64,000 bases of DNA, taken from contig NZ_CP040058.1 of assembly GCF_005280655.1 (NCBI RefSeq), positions 1,340,001 through 1,404,000 of the forward strand, written 5' to 3'. The DNA comes from Anaerostipes rhamnosivorans. Its GTDB lineage: Bacteria > Bacillota > Clostridia > Lachnospirales > Lachnospiraceae. The notes under the pieces were generated by a model. The model was not told the origin of the DNA. It saw nothing but the letters and a program-made list of their open reading frames with translations, and did no database searches. A program made the position numbers and the translations under genes. Below are positions 45,445 through 52,974 of this stretch, piece by piece. Within the stretch, counting starts at the first letter, position 1. Each line of letters opens with the position of its first letter.

Positions 45445-46350
45445 TTATTTGTATGCTTTCTTTACGCCATACCTTGCTTGTTTGCTTGTAAATCCCTCAT
45501 ATTCAAGTTGTTCGATTAATCCTGATCTGGAAAATGATTGACTGCTCAAATATTGCGCAGCCTTCTTTACGGCCTGTTCTTTCCAATTTGCCCCACAATT
45601 ATTAACTGCGTATTTTGCTTCTTTTTTTGTAAATCCTTCATATTCAAGCTGTTCAATTAATCCAGATTTAGAAAACGCCATGCTATCAAGATAGTTATAA
45701 GCTTTACTTAGAGCGTTTTCTTCTCCTGCAGTCGGCGAGTATGCTTCGGTAGTAGCTTCTGTGGTTGCCTCCGTAGTGGCTTCTGTTATGGCTTCTGTGG
45801 TAGATTTGGCATCTTCGTTTATATCGATTGAATTTATTATTCTGTCAAATGTATCTTTATAGTCTTCCTTATTCAAGGTCAATATGCCAACATATCCCCA
45901 TCCATTTATACAATTAAATACAACGTTGTCTATATAATATATTTGATTTTCTACTTTTAATCTATGACTATATCTTTTTGCATCCAGACCATCAACTTTT
46001 ATATTACTGATTTTGATTTCCCCTACATAATCATCTCTAGATTTTATCCCTTCAATCCATGTGTCAAATGAATATTTATCAGAAACTAACCCTCCTGCAT
46101 CATAAACACACGAGACATTTAGCATACCATCACTATGATCATCTTTATTTTTATAATGAAAAAAATTTTCATTACTTGAATCATCAAACTCCCAATTTGC
46201 AGGAGCCTTATATGTAAAATCGTCAGCAAAAGCATACGTTTTATAGCTTTTGTATTCATCCTTGGCTTTACTTGTTTCCTTATGCGAACATCCGCTAACA
46301 ATAAAAACAGCGAAAATTAAGGGAATAACCCTCATCATTAATTTTTTCAT
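45445..46350 (-). CDS. Ltp-family lipoprotein (putative superinfection exclusion)
   Basis: A 301-residue lipoprotein. The signal peptide ends in VSGC (Cys21). The middle part (residues ~30-175) has a beta-rich appearance. A low-complexity linker with repeated TTEA units (residues ~185-203) leads to two copies of a ~45-residue module ending SGLIEQLEYEGFT, near residues 215-255 and 262-300. These modules match the host-cell-surface lipoprotein Ltp repeats (PF07553). In phage TP-J34, Ltp blocks DNA injection of other phages. A prophage-exclusion role is thus likely; the N-terminal domain is unrecognised. Confidence 0.82.
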   Translation of the reverse strand: MKKLMMRVIPLIFAVFIVSGCSHKETSKAKDEYKSYKTYAFADDFTYKAPANWEFDDSSNENFFHYKNKDDHSDGMLNVSCVYDAGGLVSDKYSFDTWIEGIKSRDDYVGEIKISNIKVDGLDAKRYSHRLKVENQIYYIDNVVFNCINGWGYVGILTLNKEDYKDTFDRIINSIDINEDAKSTTEAITEATTEATTEATTEAYSPTAGEENALSKAYNYLDSMAFSKSGLIEQLEYEGFTKKEAKYAVNNCGANWKEQAVKKAAQYLSSQSFSRSGLIEQLEYEGFTSKQARYGVKKAYK

Positions 46351-46557
46351 TGCGCCTTCTCCTTAATGTAAAAAGTTAATAGTTTCATCCCTCTTAAGTG
46401 TATTGATGTAAATATAATGTAAATTATGGTAATCTATATAAAGTTTACACAAACAATGATAAAAGTAGTAAAATACAATAAAAATAACAACTAGTAATGC
46501 AATTAGTTAAATTAGGTCGCTGCATTTATAAAAAACAAACAAATGTTCTGGTTTTTG

Positions 46558-46610
46558 TTGTAAGCATTCTTTTTGTGCGTTATAATAAATACAAACATAC
46601 GTTTGCTGAA
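46558..46610 (+). promoter_or_regulatory. promoter and repressor-type dyads of the element
   Basis: TTGTAA (46558-46563), a 17-nt spacer and TATAAT (46581-46586) drive the small gene at 46628. CAAAC-ATAC-GTTTG just past the -10, and a related AACAAACAAATGTT upstream, look like sites for the XRE-type repressor whose remnant lies at 46744. The rest of the 277-bp gap 46351-46627 is AT-rich and holds no gene. Confidence 0.5.
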
Positions 46611-46627
46611 TGAAGGGAGAGATACAT

Positions 46628-46747
46628 ATGATAACAAAAGATTGTATAAAACTAATTATAAAAGAATTACCTAACTTATCTGAAGATGATATTACTTTTA
46701 TTTATAATCTTATAATGGAAATGGTGGGACAGAAGAGGGGAGCTTAA
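46628..46747 (+). CDS. small protein of the integrated element
   Basis: A 39-residue protein, MITKDCIKLIIKELPNLSED at the N terminus, then an IYNLIMEMVGQ helix. The ribosome binding site AAGGGAG is 8 nt upstream of ATG 46628, and a good promoter lies at 46558. It resembles the short helical C-terminal tails (YNLIxxM) seen beside phage repressors. Its stop overlaps the last codon of the convergent repressor remnant. Function unknown. Confidence 0.55.
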   Translation: MITKDCIKLIIKELPNLSEDDITFIYNLIMEMVGQKRGA

Positions 46748-47067
46748 TTGCTTCCCAAAGCCCTGGCGAGATCCAATATTCTTTGCTTGTTATCATCGTT
46801 TAAACTATCATAGTATATTTTTAATAACTCCTGGGCTTGTATATCATTCTTAACTTTGTTTGTAATATTTGCAAGTTCATAGGAAGACATTATTTCATTT
46901 CCCTGACTTTCAGAAGGAACATCATTTCCCATGAGCCAAGATATATCAACATCTAATGCTTTTGCTATTTTATACAAGTTTCTTTGCTTTGGTTCATAAT
47001 CTCCAGATATATTCTCAGAAGCAAACTTTACAAGGCCTGCTTTTAGGGCAGGATGATACGGAGCCAT
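46744..47067 (-). pseudogene. XRE-family repressor, 5'-truncated
   Basis: The readable part is the end of an XRE helix-turn-helix, ISGDYEPKQRNLYKIAKALD then VDISWLMGND, followed by a C-terminal extension with QELLKIYYDSLNDDNKQRIL. Recognisable similarity begins close to 47015, exactly where the neighbouring exoprotein gene has its stop codon. Upstream codons (MAPYHPALKAGLVKF...) are the overlapping reading of that gene in another frame. The first helices of the DNA-binding domain are missing, so the protein should not bind DNA normally. It is probably a deletion junction at the right edge of the element. Confidence 0.65.
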
Positions 47068-47734
47068 AATAGATTGTCCGAGAACGGCTGAGAGTAGGAC
47101 AATTTATGGTGCTATGATATACAGACCCTCCAGGTGTCCAATAGACCGTTGCTACAGTTTTCTTCTTTGATGCTTTCTTTTTGCGTGAAACTTTGATCTT
47201 ACATGTAGCTTTTTTGCCGGATCTCATAATAACTGTGATCTTGGCAGTACCTTTCCTTTTTGCCTTTACCTTTCCCTTTTTTGAAACGGTGGCAACTCTT
47301 TTGTTGCTGGATTTCCATTTCTTAACTGAATCACCTTTTGCATATTTGATTTTAAGTTTATAAGTTTTTGAAACTTTTAATTTGACTGTTTTTTTCGTGA
47401 ACTTTACATAGGGTTTTACCTTTGCTGTCTTTTTGGTTTGAGTTGCATAGCACATCATGCATTCGCGTTTTTTCAATCCGGTTTTATGGATGGTTGACTT
47501 CTTGGTATTATACCAGTCATCCCACAAGTGATCCCCCGTGGCAGGAACAGTCCTAGTCTGGTCCTCATAGCAATTAAAGCAGAAACGGGATTCCTCCCCA
47601 GTATTTCCGCAGTCAGGTTCAATTGTGGTATCCCATTCGCTCCACTCATGATGGCAGCTATTATCTGCAGTTACAGGCAAAGCAGGAACCAAAATCGCAG
47701 CTACCAGGAAAAAACATAACAACTTTTTCTTCAT
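47015..47734 (-). CDS. secreted protein with Ig-like (Big_2) domain and Cys-rich C terminus
   Basis: A 239-residue exported protein with a signal peptide (residues 1-~23, LLCFFLVAAILVPALPVTA). A Cys-containing region follows (residues ~27-95), with HHEWSEWDTT and repeated CxxC-like pairs (FCFNCYEDQT; ECMMCYATQT). A bacterial Ig-like group 2 domain (residues ~115-185) has WKSSNKRVATVSKKGKVKAK. The C-terminal module VYHSTINCPTLSRSRTI...RPCKVCF resembles small His/Cys modules in secreted proteins. It is very basic. ATG 47734 is preceded by GAGGAGG. It is probably surface-associated; the role is unknown. Its 3' end abuts the element's right edge. Confidence 0.8.
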   Translation of the reverse strand: MKKKLLCFFLVAAILVPALPVTADNSCHHEWSEWDTTIEPDCGNTGEESRFCFNCYEDQTRTVPATGDHLWDDWYNTKKSTIHKTGLKKRECMMCYATQTKKTAKVKPYVKFTKKTVKLKVSKTYKLKIKYAKGDSVKKWKSSNKRVATVSKKGKVKAKRKGTAKITVIMRSGKKATCKIKVSRKKKASKKKTVATVYWTPGGSVYHSTINCPTLSRSRTIYYGSVSSCPKSRPCKVCF

Positions 47735-47941
47735 AAAATACCTCCTCTGTGTTAAATTTAAAGTCACATCCCTCTTGAGTATGATGCTAATATATATAAA
47801 TATAACATAAATAATGGAAGATGTAGTAGAATATATGTAAAATTATTGGAAAAAAGAAGGTTTGGTTCATTATATAAGATCCCCGTCTGCAGCTGGCTTT
47901 TGTCTTTAAGAAATAAACAGTTTAAAGAAATAAAAAAACTG

Positions 47942-47970
47942 TGAAAGGATTCCCTTCATTGAATCGTATT
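47942..47970 (+). promoter_or_regulatory. possible ECF-type promoter of the His-rich/sigma operon
   Basis: TGAAAG (47942-47947) and CGTATT (47965-47970), 17 nt apart, resemble -35/-10 boxes of alternative sigma factors, and no good sigma-A promoter is visible. This would fit autoregulation by the sigma factor at 48366. The gap 47735-48014 holds no gene. Confidence 0.35.
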
Positions 47971-48014
47971 AATGATAGAACGTTAAAACATTTAAGAAAG
48001 AGAAGGTGGATCAA

Positions 48015-48326
48015 ATGAAAGTTTCAGCAGCAATCATCACTACAGGACTTGTGTTTTTAGGAGGATTTTCTTCATTTTCCGGAAGCGGGGCAGCAAAAAA
48101 TATATCGATCCAGAAACCGGCAGTCAAGACAGTATGTACTGTAAAATCATGCAAGAAAACAACTACGCACAAGCATCATTCCAAAGCAAAACATCATAAG
48201 AAAACAAAGCATTACAACTGCGGTCGTTCTAATTGTACGATTACAAAGAAACATACTCATAAACGCCACTATGGGCATCACAGCAACAGACACAAAAGCA
48301 GTCACCATGGAAAGCATCACGCATAG
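48015..48326 (+). CDS. small secreted histidine-rich protein
   Basis: A 103-residue protein. An N-terminal signal peptide (AAIITTGLVFLGGFSSFSGSG) is followed by about 70 residues dominated by His and Lys with four cysteines (VCTVKSCKK; NCGRSNC). HH and HKHH clusters run to the end (SHHGKHHA); I count about 16 histidines in the mature part. Such composition suggests metal binding outside the cell, but no family is recognised. I chose ATG 48015 with AGAAGG upstream. It lies 39 bp before a sigma-factor gene on the same strand, and the anti-sigma protein also has a His-rich tail. Confidence 0.72.
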   Translation: MKVSAAIITTGLVFLGGFSSFSGSGAAKNISIQKPAVKTVCTVKSCKKTTTHKHHSKAKHHKKTKHYNCGRSNCTITKKHTHKRHYGHHSNRHKSSHHGKHHA

Positions 48327-48365
48327 AAACAAAAGCTTATAAGAGAAATGCCTGGGAGGGCAAGA

Positions 48366-48851
48366 ATGAGAAGTGAAGCAGATCTGACCAACACAATCGA
48401 AATGTATTCTGATATGCTCAGAAAAATATGTTTTATGCATCTGAAAAACTATAGTGATGTGGAAGATGTGTTTCAGGACGTATTTTTAAAGTATATGCAG
48501 AGTGACATCAGCTTTGAAAACGAAGAACATAAAAAGGCCTGGCTGATCAGGGTCACTGTGAACAGATGCAAAGATGTGCTGAGGAATTTTTTCAGAAAAA
48601 ATGCTGTCTCCATTGACTCTGTCAGTACAGAGCCGGTGTTTTTGAAAGAAAGAGATCTGGATGTTTTTGATGCAGTAGCAAAGCTGCCGACTAAATTTAA
48701 AAATGTAGTGTATCTTTTTTATTATGAAGAGTATACGGTGCCGGAGATCGCCCTGATTCTTCATAAAAAAGAAAACACGATCTATACCTGGCTTGGAAGA
48801 GCAAGAAATAAGCTGAAGGAAAATTTAGGAGGTGACTTTTTTGAAGAATGA
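48366..48851 (+). CDS. ECF-like RNA polymerase sigma-70 family factor
   Basis: A 161-residue sigma factor. The region 2 helices contain MYSDMLRKICFMHLKNYSDV, EDVFQDVFLKYMQ, and KAWLIRVTVNRCKDVLR, which binds the -10; region 4 is LPTKFKNVVYLFYYEEYTVPEIALILHKKENTIYTWLGRARNKLKE. I chose ATG 48366 behind GGGAGGG. It overlaps the next gene by 11 bp, in which an anti-sigma factor is encoded. Expected to direct polymerase to its own operon and other stress genes. It resembles the sigma partner of RsgI-like anti-sigma proteins in clostridia. Confidence 0.88.
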   Translation: MRSEADLTNTIEMYSDMLRKICFMHLKNYSDVEDVFQDVFLKYMQSDISFENEEHKKAWLIRVTVNRCKDVLRNFFRKNAVSIDSVSTEPVFLKERDLDVFDAVAKLPTKFKNVVYLFYYEEYTVPEIALILHKKENTIYTWLGRARNKLKENLGGDFFEE

Positions 48852-49584
48852 TATACACAGATCTTTTGAGAAAATCAAGGCAGAAGAAGAGTTAAAGGAA
48901 AAAACAAGAGAAGCGGTGTTAAAGAGATTAGACGAAAGGCCCAGACAAAAGAGAGGCATATACAGGTTCTCTGCTGCATTGGCAGCGGCCGCATTCGTAC
49001 TTTTTTTCGGAATTGGCTCATATCAAATATATTTTTCAGAGAGCAGTTATATAGATCTGGATGTAAATCCCTCCATAGAATTATCGGTCAACCGTTTTGA
49101 ACGGGTGATCAGGGTGTCTGCCTACAACCAGGACGGGAAAGAGGTGCTTTCCGGACTGGATCTTAAACACAAAAGCTATAAGGATGCAGTTTCTATCCTT
49201 TTAAAGAAAATAAAGAAAAAGGGATATTTAAAGAAAGACGGCATCATCTCTGTAACGGTCCAGGGGAAAAAGTCAGTAAAATCTTCTGAGATAAAGGAAC
49301 TGCATACCGAGATCGACCAATGTGTCAGCGGGCATGAAGTTGAAGTTTATGCTGTGTCAAAAACGGTGAAGAAGAAATCCCATCACTGGAATGTATCACC
49401 GGCTAAGTATCTTGCCATTAAGGAACTTCAGAGGGTGGACCAGACGGCAACAGTAGAGACGTGCAGGGATCATTCAATCAGTGAGATCAAAGACTACACA
49501 AAGAAATGTGAGGATGAGCACGGGAAAGACCAGCAGCAGGGGCAGCAGGGACATCACAGACATGGAAGCCACCACGACCATTAA
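48841..49584 (+). CDS. RsgI-like anti-sigma factor with His-rich extracellular tail
   Basis: A 247-residue single-pass membrane protein. The cytoplasmic N terminus (residues 1-~40), a membrane segment (~43-62, SAALAAAAFVLFFGIGSYQI) and an extracellular domain with YIDLDVNPSIELSVNRFERV, the signature of RsgI-type anti-sigma-I proteins, are visible. The tail ends GHHRHGSHHDH. The start is TTG 48841 (MKNDIHRSF), set by AGGAGG 8 nt upstream; it overlaps the sigma gene. It would hold the sigma factor at the membrane until an outside signal arrives. The His-rich tail suggests metal or pH sensing (inference). Confidence 0.82.
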   Translation: MKNDIHRSFEKIKAEEELKEKTREAVLKRLDERPRQKRGIYRFSAALAAAAFVLFFGIGSYQIYFSESSYIDLDVNPSIELSVNRFERVIRVSAYNQDGKEVLSGLDLKHKSYKDAVSILLKKIKKKGYLKKDGIISVTVQGKKSVKSSEIKELHTEIDQCVSGHEVEVYAVSKTVKKKSHHWNVSPAKYLAIKELQRVDQTATVETCRDHSISEIKDYTKKCEDEHGKDQQQGQQGHHRHGSHHDH

Positions 49585-50489
49585 TCTTTGAGAAGGGTTT
49601 CAAGTGTGACTGTAATATACAGGACAGATCCGCGGACCGAAGCACAGACGCTGCCCTGGAGTTTTTCAAGCAGGATTTTTACAACGGAGAGCCCAAGGCC
49701 CGTACTTTCTGTGCTCCGTGATGGGTCCCCGGTATAAAACCGTTCAAATAACCGGTCCACGTCCAGTTTTTCGGGATCATAGACAGGATTGGATATCTGA
49801 AAAATGGCACGCCCATCTGGGGATAGTGTAAGGCTTATGTCCACTGTGTCTGTCGTATAACGGACTGCGTTTGTGATCAAGTTTTGCAGGATTCTGTCCA
49901 GCATACTGCGGTCTACCAGTACAAAAACAGAGGTATCAGGGATTTTGATCTGTGGATGAACATGTCTGTTCTCAAACAGCGGAGCGTTCTCCGCCAGAAA
50001 GTCGATCAGGAGGTTGGAAATGTTGATCTTCTCCCAGTGAGGTTCAATCTGTTCTGTTTCCAGCAGCGACAAGTCGTAAAAGTTGTCGATCAGATCTTTC
50101 AGTCGGTAAGATTTCCGAAGGGCAGTTTCAACCCGCTTAAGCTGATCCGGCTGAAGATCTGAATCCTTAAGCATTTGAAGGTGGCCGAGGATCACCGTCA
50201 GCGGAGTGCGCAGATCATGGGAGATCCCGGCTATGGATTCCTTCAGCTGTTCTTCGTGCTGCAGTATTTTTGCGGTGGCGGTCCTCTGCCCTGCGAAAAC
50301 AGTGTTGATCTGTCCGGCAAGTAATTCTAAGTCCGGGTCAACAAAGGATATATCCAGCATTTTTTCGGATTCACGGGTAGTCACCTGCTCTATCTGGCGG
50401 GAGATACTGTGGATCTGTTTTTTTATGACTATGTACTTTATAGATAAGATTACGGCGAGAACAAGAAGAATTAAGATTACAAAGTTCAT
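49581..50489 (-). CDS. sensor histidine kinase
   Basis: A 302-residue kinase. It has one N-terminal membrane segment (residues 3-23) and almost no extracellular part. HisKA has KESIAGISHDLRTPLTVILGHL (His near 92), and HATPase has LQNLITNAVRYT, PVYDPEKLDVDRLFERFY and STGLGLSVVKILLEKL. Such intramembrane-sensing kinases work with peptide ABC transporters. It is the last gene of the minus-strand set RR-ABC-permease-permease-HK, 17 bp after the permease. Its stop overlaps that of the convergent anti-sigma gene by 4 bp. Confidence 0.9.
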   Translation of the reverse strand: MNFVILILLVLAVILSIKYIVIKKQIHSISRQIEQVTTRESEKMLDISFVDPDLELLAGQINTVFAGQRTATAKILQHEEQLKESIAGISHDLRTPLTVILGHLQMLKDSDLQPDQLKRVETALRKSYRLKDLIDNFYDLSLLETEQIEPHWEKINISNLLIDFLAENAPLFENRHVHPQIKIPDTSVFVLVDRSMLDRILQNLITNAVRYTTDTVDISLTLSPDGRAIFQISNPVYDPEKLDVDRLFERFYTGDPSRSTESTGLGLSVVKILLEKLQGSVCASVRGSVLYITVTLETLLKD

Positions 50490-50505
50490 AAAGCCTCCCT
50501 TTTAG

Positions 50506-51243
50506 TTATTTCAAATCGCATCGGCGGAAAATATGCCAGGACGCATAAATCAGCACGGCATTCCAGGCCACGGCTACCGCCAGACTTTCTATAGAAAAGA
50601 TGTCTGTTCCGGTTACCATTTTGCGGATCTGAAAGGCCGGAAGAAAGCGGACCGGCAGTTTCAGCATCATGCCGTATCCCAGATACAGGCTGGAAACAAA
50701 GGTGACCAGAGCGGTGACAGAGAGTGCTTTTGTCATACTTTTTAGGCCAAAACAGCAGAGTACGGGGATCAGAAAAACAGAGCTGTTGAGCAGGAAGGAG
50801 TTGAAGGCTGCCTTTGCCAGCGCATAGAAAAAGCTGCCTGGATCTGACAGACCGAAGCGTGAAAATTCTCTGATACATCCGGCAGTGGGATAGACCAGCG
50901 CCAGAAGATTAAACGCAGAAAGATATACAGTAGTCTTGCTTATAAAAACCATAAGCCTTGAATGACCAGCACTGATTTCCTGATGGATGGTCCTGAAGGA
51001 AAACTCTTGTCCAAGGATTAATGCCAATACGCAGGAAATGATAATGAGCAAAAATGTGCTGTCGTATACCATGCCGTTAAATACATCGCCGAGGGAGCTG
51101 GCGATACGTTCTTCCGGGCCGAACAGCTCTGAAACATAAGTGTCCGCTGTTATAAAACCAAGCATAAAAATAAGAAAGGCACTCAGCCAATAAGTCCGGT
51201 TGTGGAACAGATGAAAACGCTCCATTTTTAACAGATTAATCAA
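50506..51243 (-). CDS. ABC-2 type permease (lantibiotic-immunity-like), second subunit
   Basis: A 245-residue membrane protein with six hydrophobic segments. LILGQEFSFRTIHQEISAGHSR near residue 78-100 is the conserved cytoplasmic element of lantibiotic-immunity type permeases (compare GKDFDIRTIQAYVCAGHKR in the neighbour). I chose TTG 51243, since GAGGTG lies 6 nt upstream and the product then aligns with its neighbour's start; a GTG at 51252 is an alternative. It forms a heterodimeric exporter with 51254-51958 and the ATPase at 51936. Confidence 0.82.
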   Translation of the reverse strand: MINLLKMERFHLFHNRTYWLSAFLIFMLGFITADTYVSELFGPEERIASSLGDVFNGMVYDSTFLLIIISCVLALILGQEFSFRTIHQEISAGHSRLMVFISKTTVYLSAFNLLALVYPTAGCIREFSRFGLSDPGSFFYALAKAAFNSFLLNSSVFLIPVLCCFGLKSMTKALSVTALVTFVSSLYLGYGMMLKLPVRFLPAFQIRKMVTGTDIFSIESLAVAVAWNAVLIYASWHIFRRCDLK

Positions 51244-51253
51244 AATATTCACC

Positions 51254-51958
51254 TCATTTCAAATCCGAACGGGAAAAGTTCCAGTATGCCAACGAGTAAC
51301 AGACGAGGATCCAGATACAGTCAGTAAAGAAAGCAGATATATAAAATCCCGACAGCTGATTCAGAGACAGAAGTCTAAGCTGTCCCATGGGAAGACAGAA
51401 AGCCATGAGGCGATAATGCCGGCCGTTTAAAAGAAAAAGCATGATAAAATAAAGAATCAATAGCAGAGTTAGTGTCTTCCCCACATCCTTAAAAAGAAAC
51501 GCAAAAATACAGGGCAGCATGCCCATGGCACAGATGATCCAGAAAGTCATGGCAGATTTCATTAAAATCGGTGTTATGCCGCTGCCGGGTATTCCATACA
51601 GGATGTATCCGGTGACTGTGTGAAGAATCAGCGGCGAAAAAAGGATGGCAGCACTGCCCACAAGATGGACTGTGGCCTTAGCCAGCAGGATGTTTCCTCT
51701 TTTGTGGCCGGCGCAGACATAAGCTTGTATCGTCCGGATGTCAAAATCCTTTCCCACAAACAAAGCGCCGAAGACCATGATCAATACATAGAGAAGGGGC
51801 AGGGCGTAAAGTGCGTGATCAAAAAAAGCCTGTGCATCTGTGGGGAAAGATCCGTCCAGCAGGAGGATGCTGCTCAGAAGGCAGGAAAATACAGTCAGAC
51901 CCCAGAAACTTTTCTGCCTTATCAGTTTATAGAATTCAGACTTGAACAGTTGATTCAT
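51254..51958 (-). CDS. ABC-2 type permease (lantibiotic-immunity-like), first subunit
   Basis: A 234-residue membrane protein with six hydrophobic segments; it opens MNQLFKSEFYKLIRQKSFWG and has the GKDFDIRTIQAYVCAGHKR element. It overlaps the ATPase gene by 23 bp in another frame, showing tight coupling. It is paralogous to the next gene and ends in SDLK as that one ends in CDLK. Together they resemble MutE/G- or BcrB-type immunity permeases, which remove antimicrobial peptides from the membrane. Confidence 0.84.
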   Translation of the reverse strand: MNQLFKSEFYKLIRQKSFWGLTVFSCLLSSILLLDGSFPTDAQAFFDHALYALPLLYVLIMVFGALFVGKDFDIRTIQAYVCAGHKRGNILLAKATVHLVGSAAILFSPLILHTVTGYILYGIPGSGITPILMKSAMTFWIICAMGMLPCIFAFLFKDVGKTLTLLLILYFIMLFLLNGRHYRLMAFCLPMGQLRLLSLNQLSGFYISAFFTDCIWILVCYSLAYWNFSRSDLK

Positions 51959-52874
51959 GGGAAGCCTTACCTACCTTTCTTAAGAAATAATCTTCTAAAG
52001 TATCGCCGGACAGGTTTAAACCGGTCACAAGGATGCCGGACTCTGACAAAAGCCGGGCCACCGTCTCTACATCATCCAGAGATTCATACAGGCGTATCGT
52101 TCCGTCGGGCATAAGGCGGAGCTGTTCTGTGTGCAGTTTCTTCTCCAGTGCCAGGAGAGCACTTTGGGGATTCGTTGTTTTTATAGCGATATGTCTTTTG
52201 CACTGTTCATTTAACTGGCTGTCTGAGAGCTCTTCAATGATACGTCCTTTGTGGATCAGGATAAATTGTGATGCTGTCTGGTACAGCTCCTCCAGAATGT
52301 GGCTGGATACCAGGATGGTCATTCCATATTCTTTGTTCAGATGTCTGAGAAGACTGCGTATTTCAACGATACCAGCGGGATCGAGTCCGTTGATAGGTTC
52401 GTCCAGGATTAAAAATTCCGGGGTATTTAACAGTGCAATTCCGATGCCCAGGCGTTGGCGCATTCCAAGGGAGAAGTTTCTCACCGGTTTTTTTGCGGTG
52501 TCCTCAAGGCCCACCAGACGCAGACAATCTGCGATTATAGATTTGCCGGGGATACCGCGGGAAAGGCGTTGTACCTCCATGTTTTGAAAAGCGGTCAGAT
52601 TAGGATACAGAGCCGGTGTCTCGATCATGCAGCCCATTCTTTTACGCTGTTCCTGCAGATCCGCCCTGCTCTGCCTGCCCCAGAGAGAAAGCGTGCCCTT
52701 AGAGGCAAAGGAAAGGCCGGCTGTAATGCGGAGAAATGTAGTCTTTCCTGCTCCGTTTTGCCCTATGAAACCGTATATTTTGCCTTTTTCCACCGTCAGA
52801 TCTACGTGGTCCAGAACTGGAGTATGTCTAAAAATTTTTGTAAGGCCGTGTGCCTCTAAAACTGTAGAACCCAT
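51936..52874 (-). CDS. ABC transporter ATP-binding protein (BcrA/immunity type)
   Basis: A 312-residue ATPase. Walker A GFIGQNGAGKTTFLRI near residue 35-50, the Q-loop region GCMIETPALYPN near 80, the signature NFSLGMRQRLGIGIALL near 130-147, Walker B FLILDEPINGLDPAGI near 150 and the switch VSSHILEEL near 183. A C-terminal domain of about 90 residues follows, typical of the bacitracin/lantibiotic resistance subfamily. It starts at ATG 52874 after AAAGGAGC. The 100-bp gap to the response regulator contains three TCTTAA-type repeats, a possible regulator site. Confidence 0.92.
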   Translation of the reverse strand: MGSTVLEAHGLTKIFRHTPVLDHVDLTVEKGKIYGFIGQNGAGKTTFLRITAGLSFASKGTLSLWGRQSRADLQEQRKRMGCMIETPALYPNLTAFQNMEVQRLSRGIPGKSIIADCLRLVGLEDTAKKPVRNFSLGMRQRLGIGIALLNTPEFLILDEPINGLDPAGIVEIRSLLRHLNKEYGMTILVSSHILEELYQTASQFILIHKGRIIEELSDSQLNEQCKRHIAIKTTNPQSALLALEKKLHTEQLRLMPDGTIRLYESLDDVETVARLLSESGILVTGLNLSGDTLEDYFLRKVGKASHESTVQV

Positions 52875-52974
52875 ATGTTGTGCTCCTTTCTTTAGAATAC
52901 AAGTATAAGTCTCAACCTTAAAGATTTTCTTAAATCAGGGCACAAAATCATAAAATAAATCTTAAGTGCAGCGT

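Larger units (their letters stand above)
43336..47015. mobile_element. decayed integrated element at the 3' end of ssrA
   Basis: The segment directly downstream of the tmRNA holds a minus-strand integrase, a candidate small RNA, two AT-rich lipoprotein genes (one Ltp-like), a divergent promoter with repressor-type repeats and a repressor gene that has lost its 5' end at about 47015. Base composition is markedly AT-richer than the flanks. No phage structural or replication gene is left, and I could not find a second copy of the ssrA 3' end to define the right boundary, so the end coordinate is approximate. Confidence 0.6.

Noticed and set aside
45745..45802. Short tandem repeats considered as a CRISPR-like or phase-variable tract
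   Set aside because: The repeats encode TTEA units of the Ltp linker in frame; there are no spacers, and the unit length of 12 nt would keep the frame.
43336..48000. Search for the right-hand attachment site (a second copy of the ssrA 3' end)
   Set aside because: No repeat of GCGGGTTCGATTCCCGC was found downstream within the window, so no att pair is claimed.
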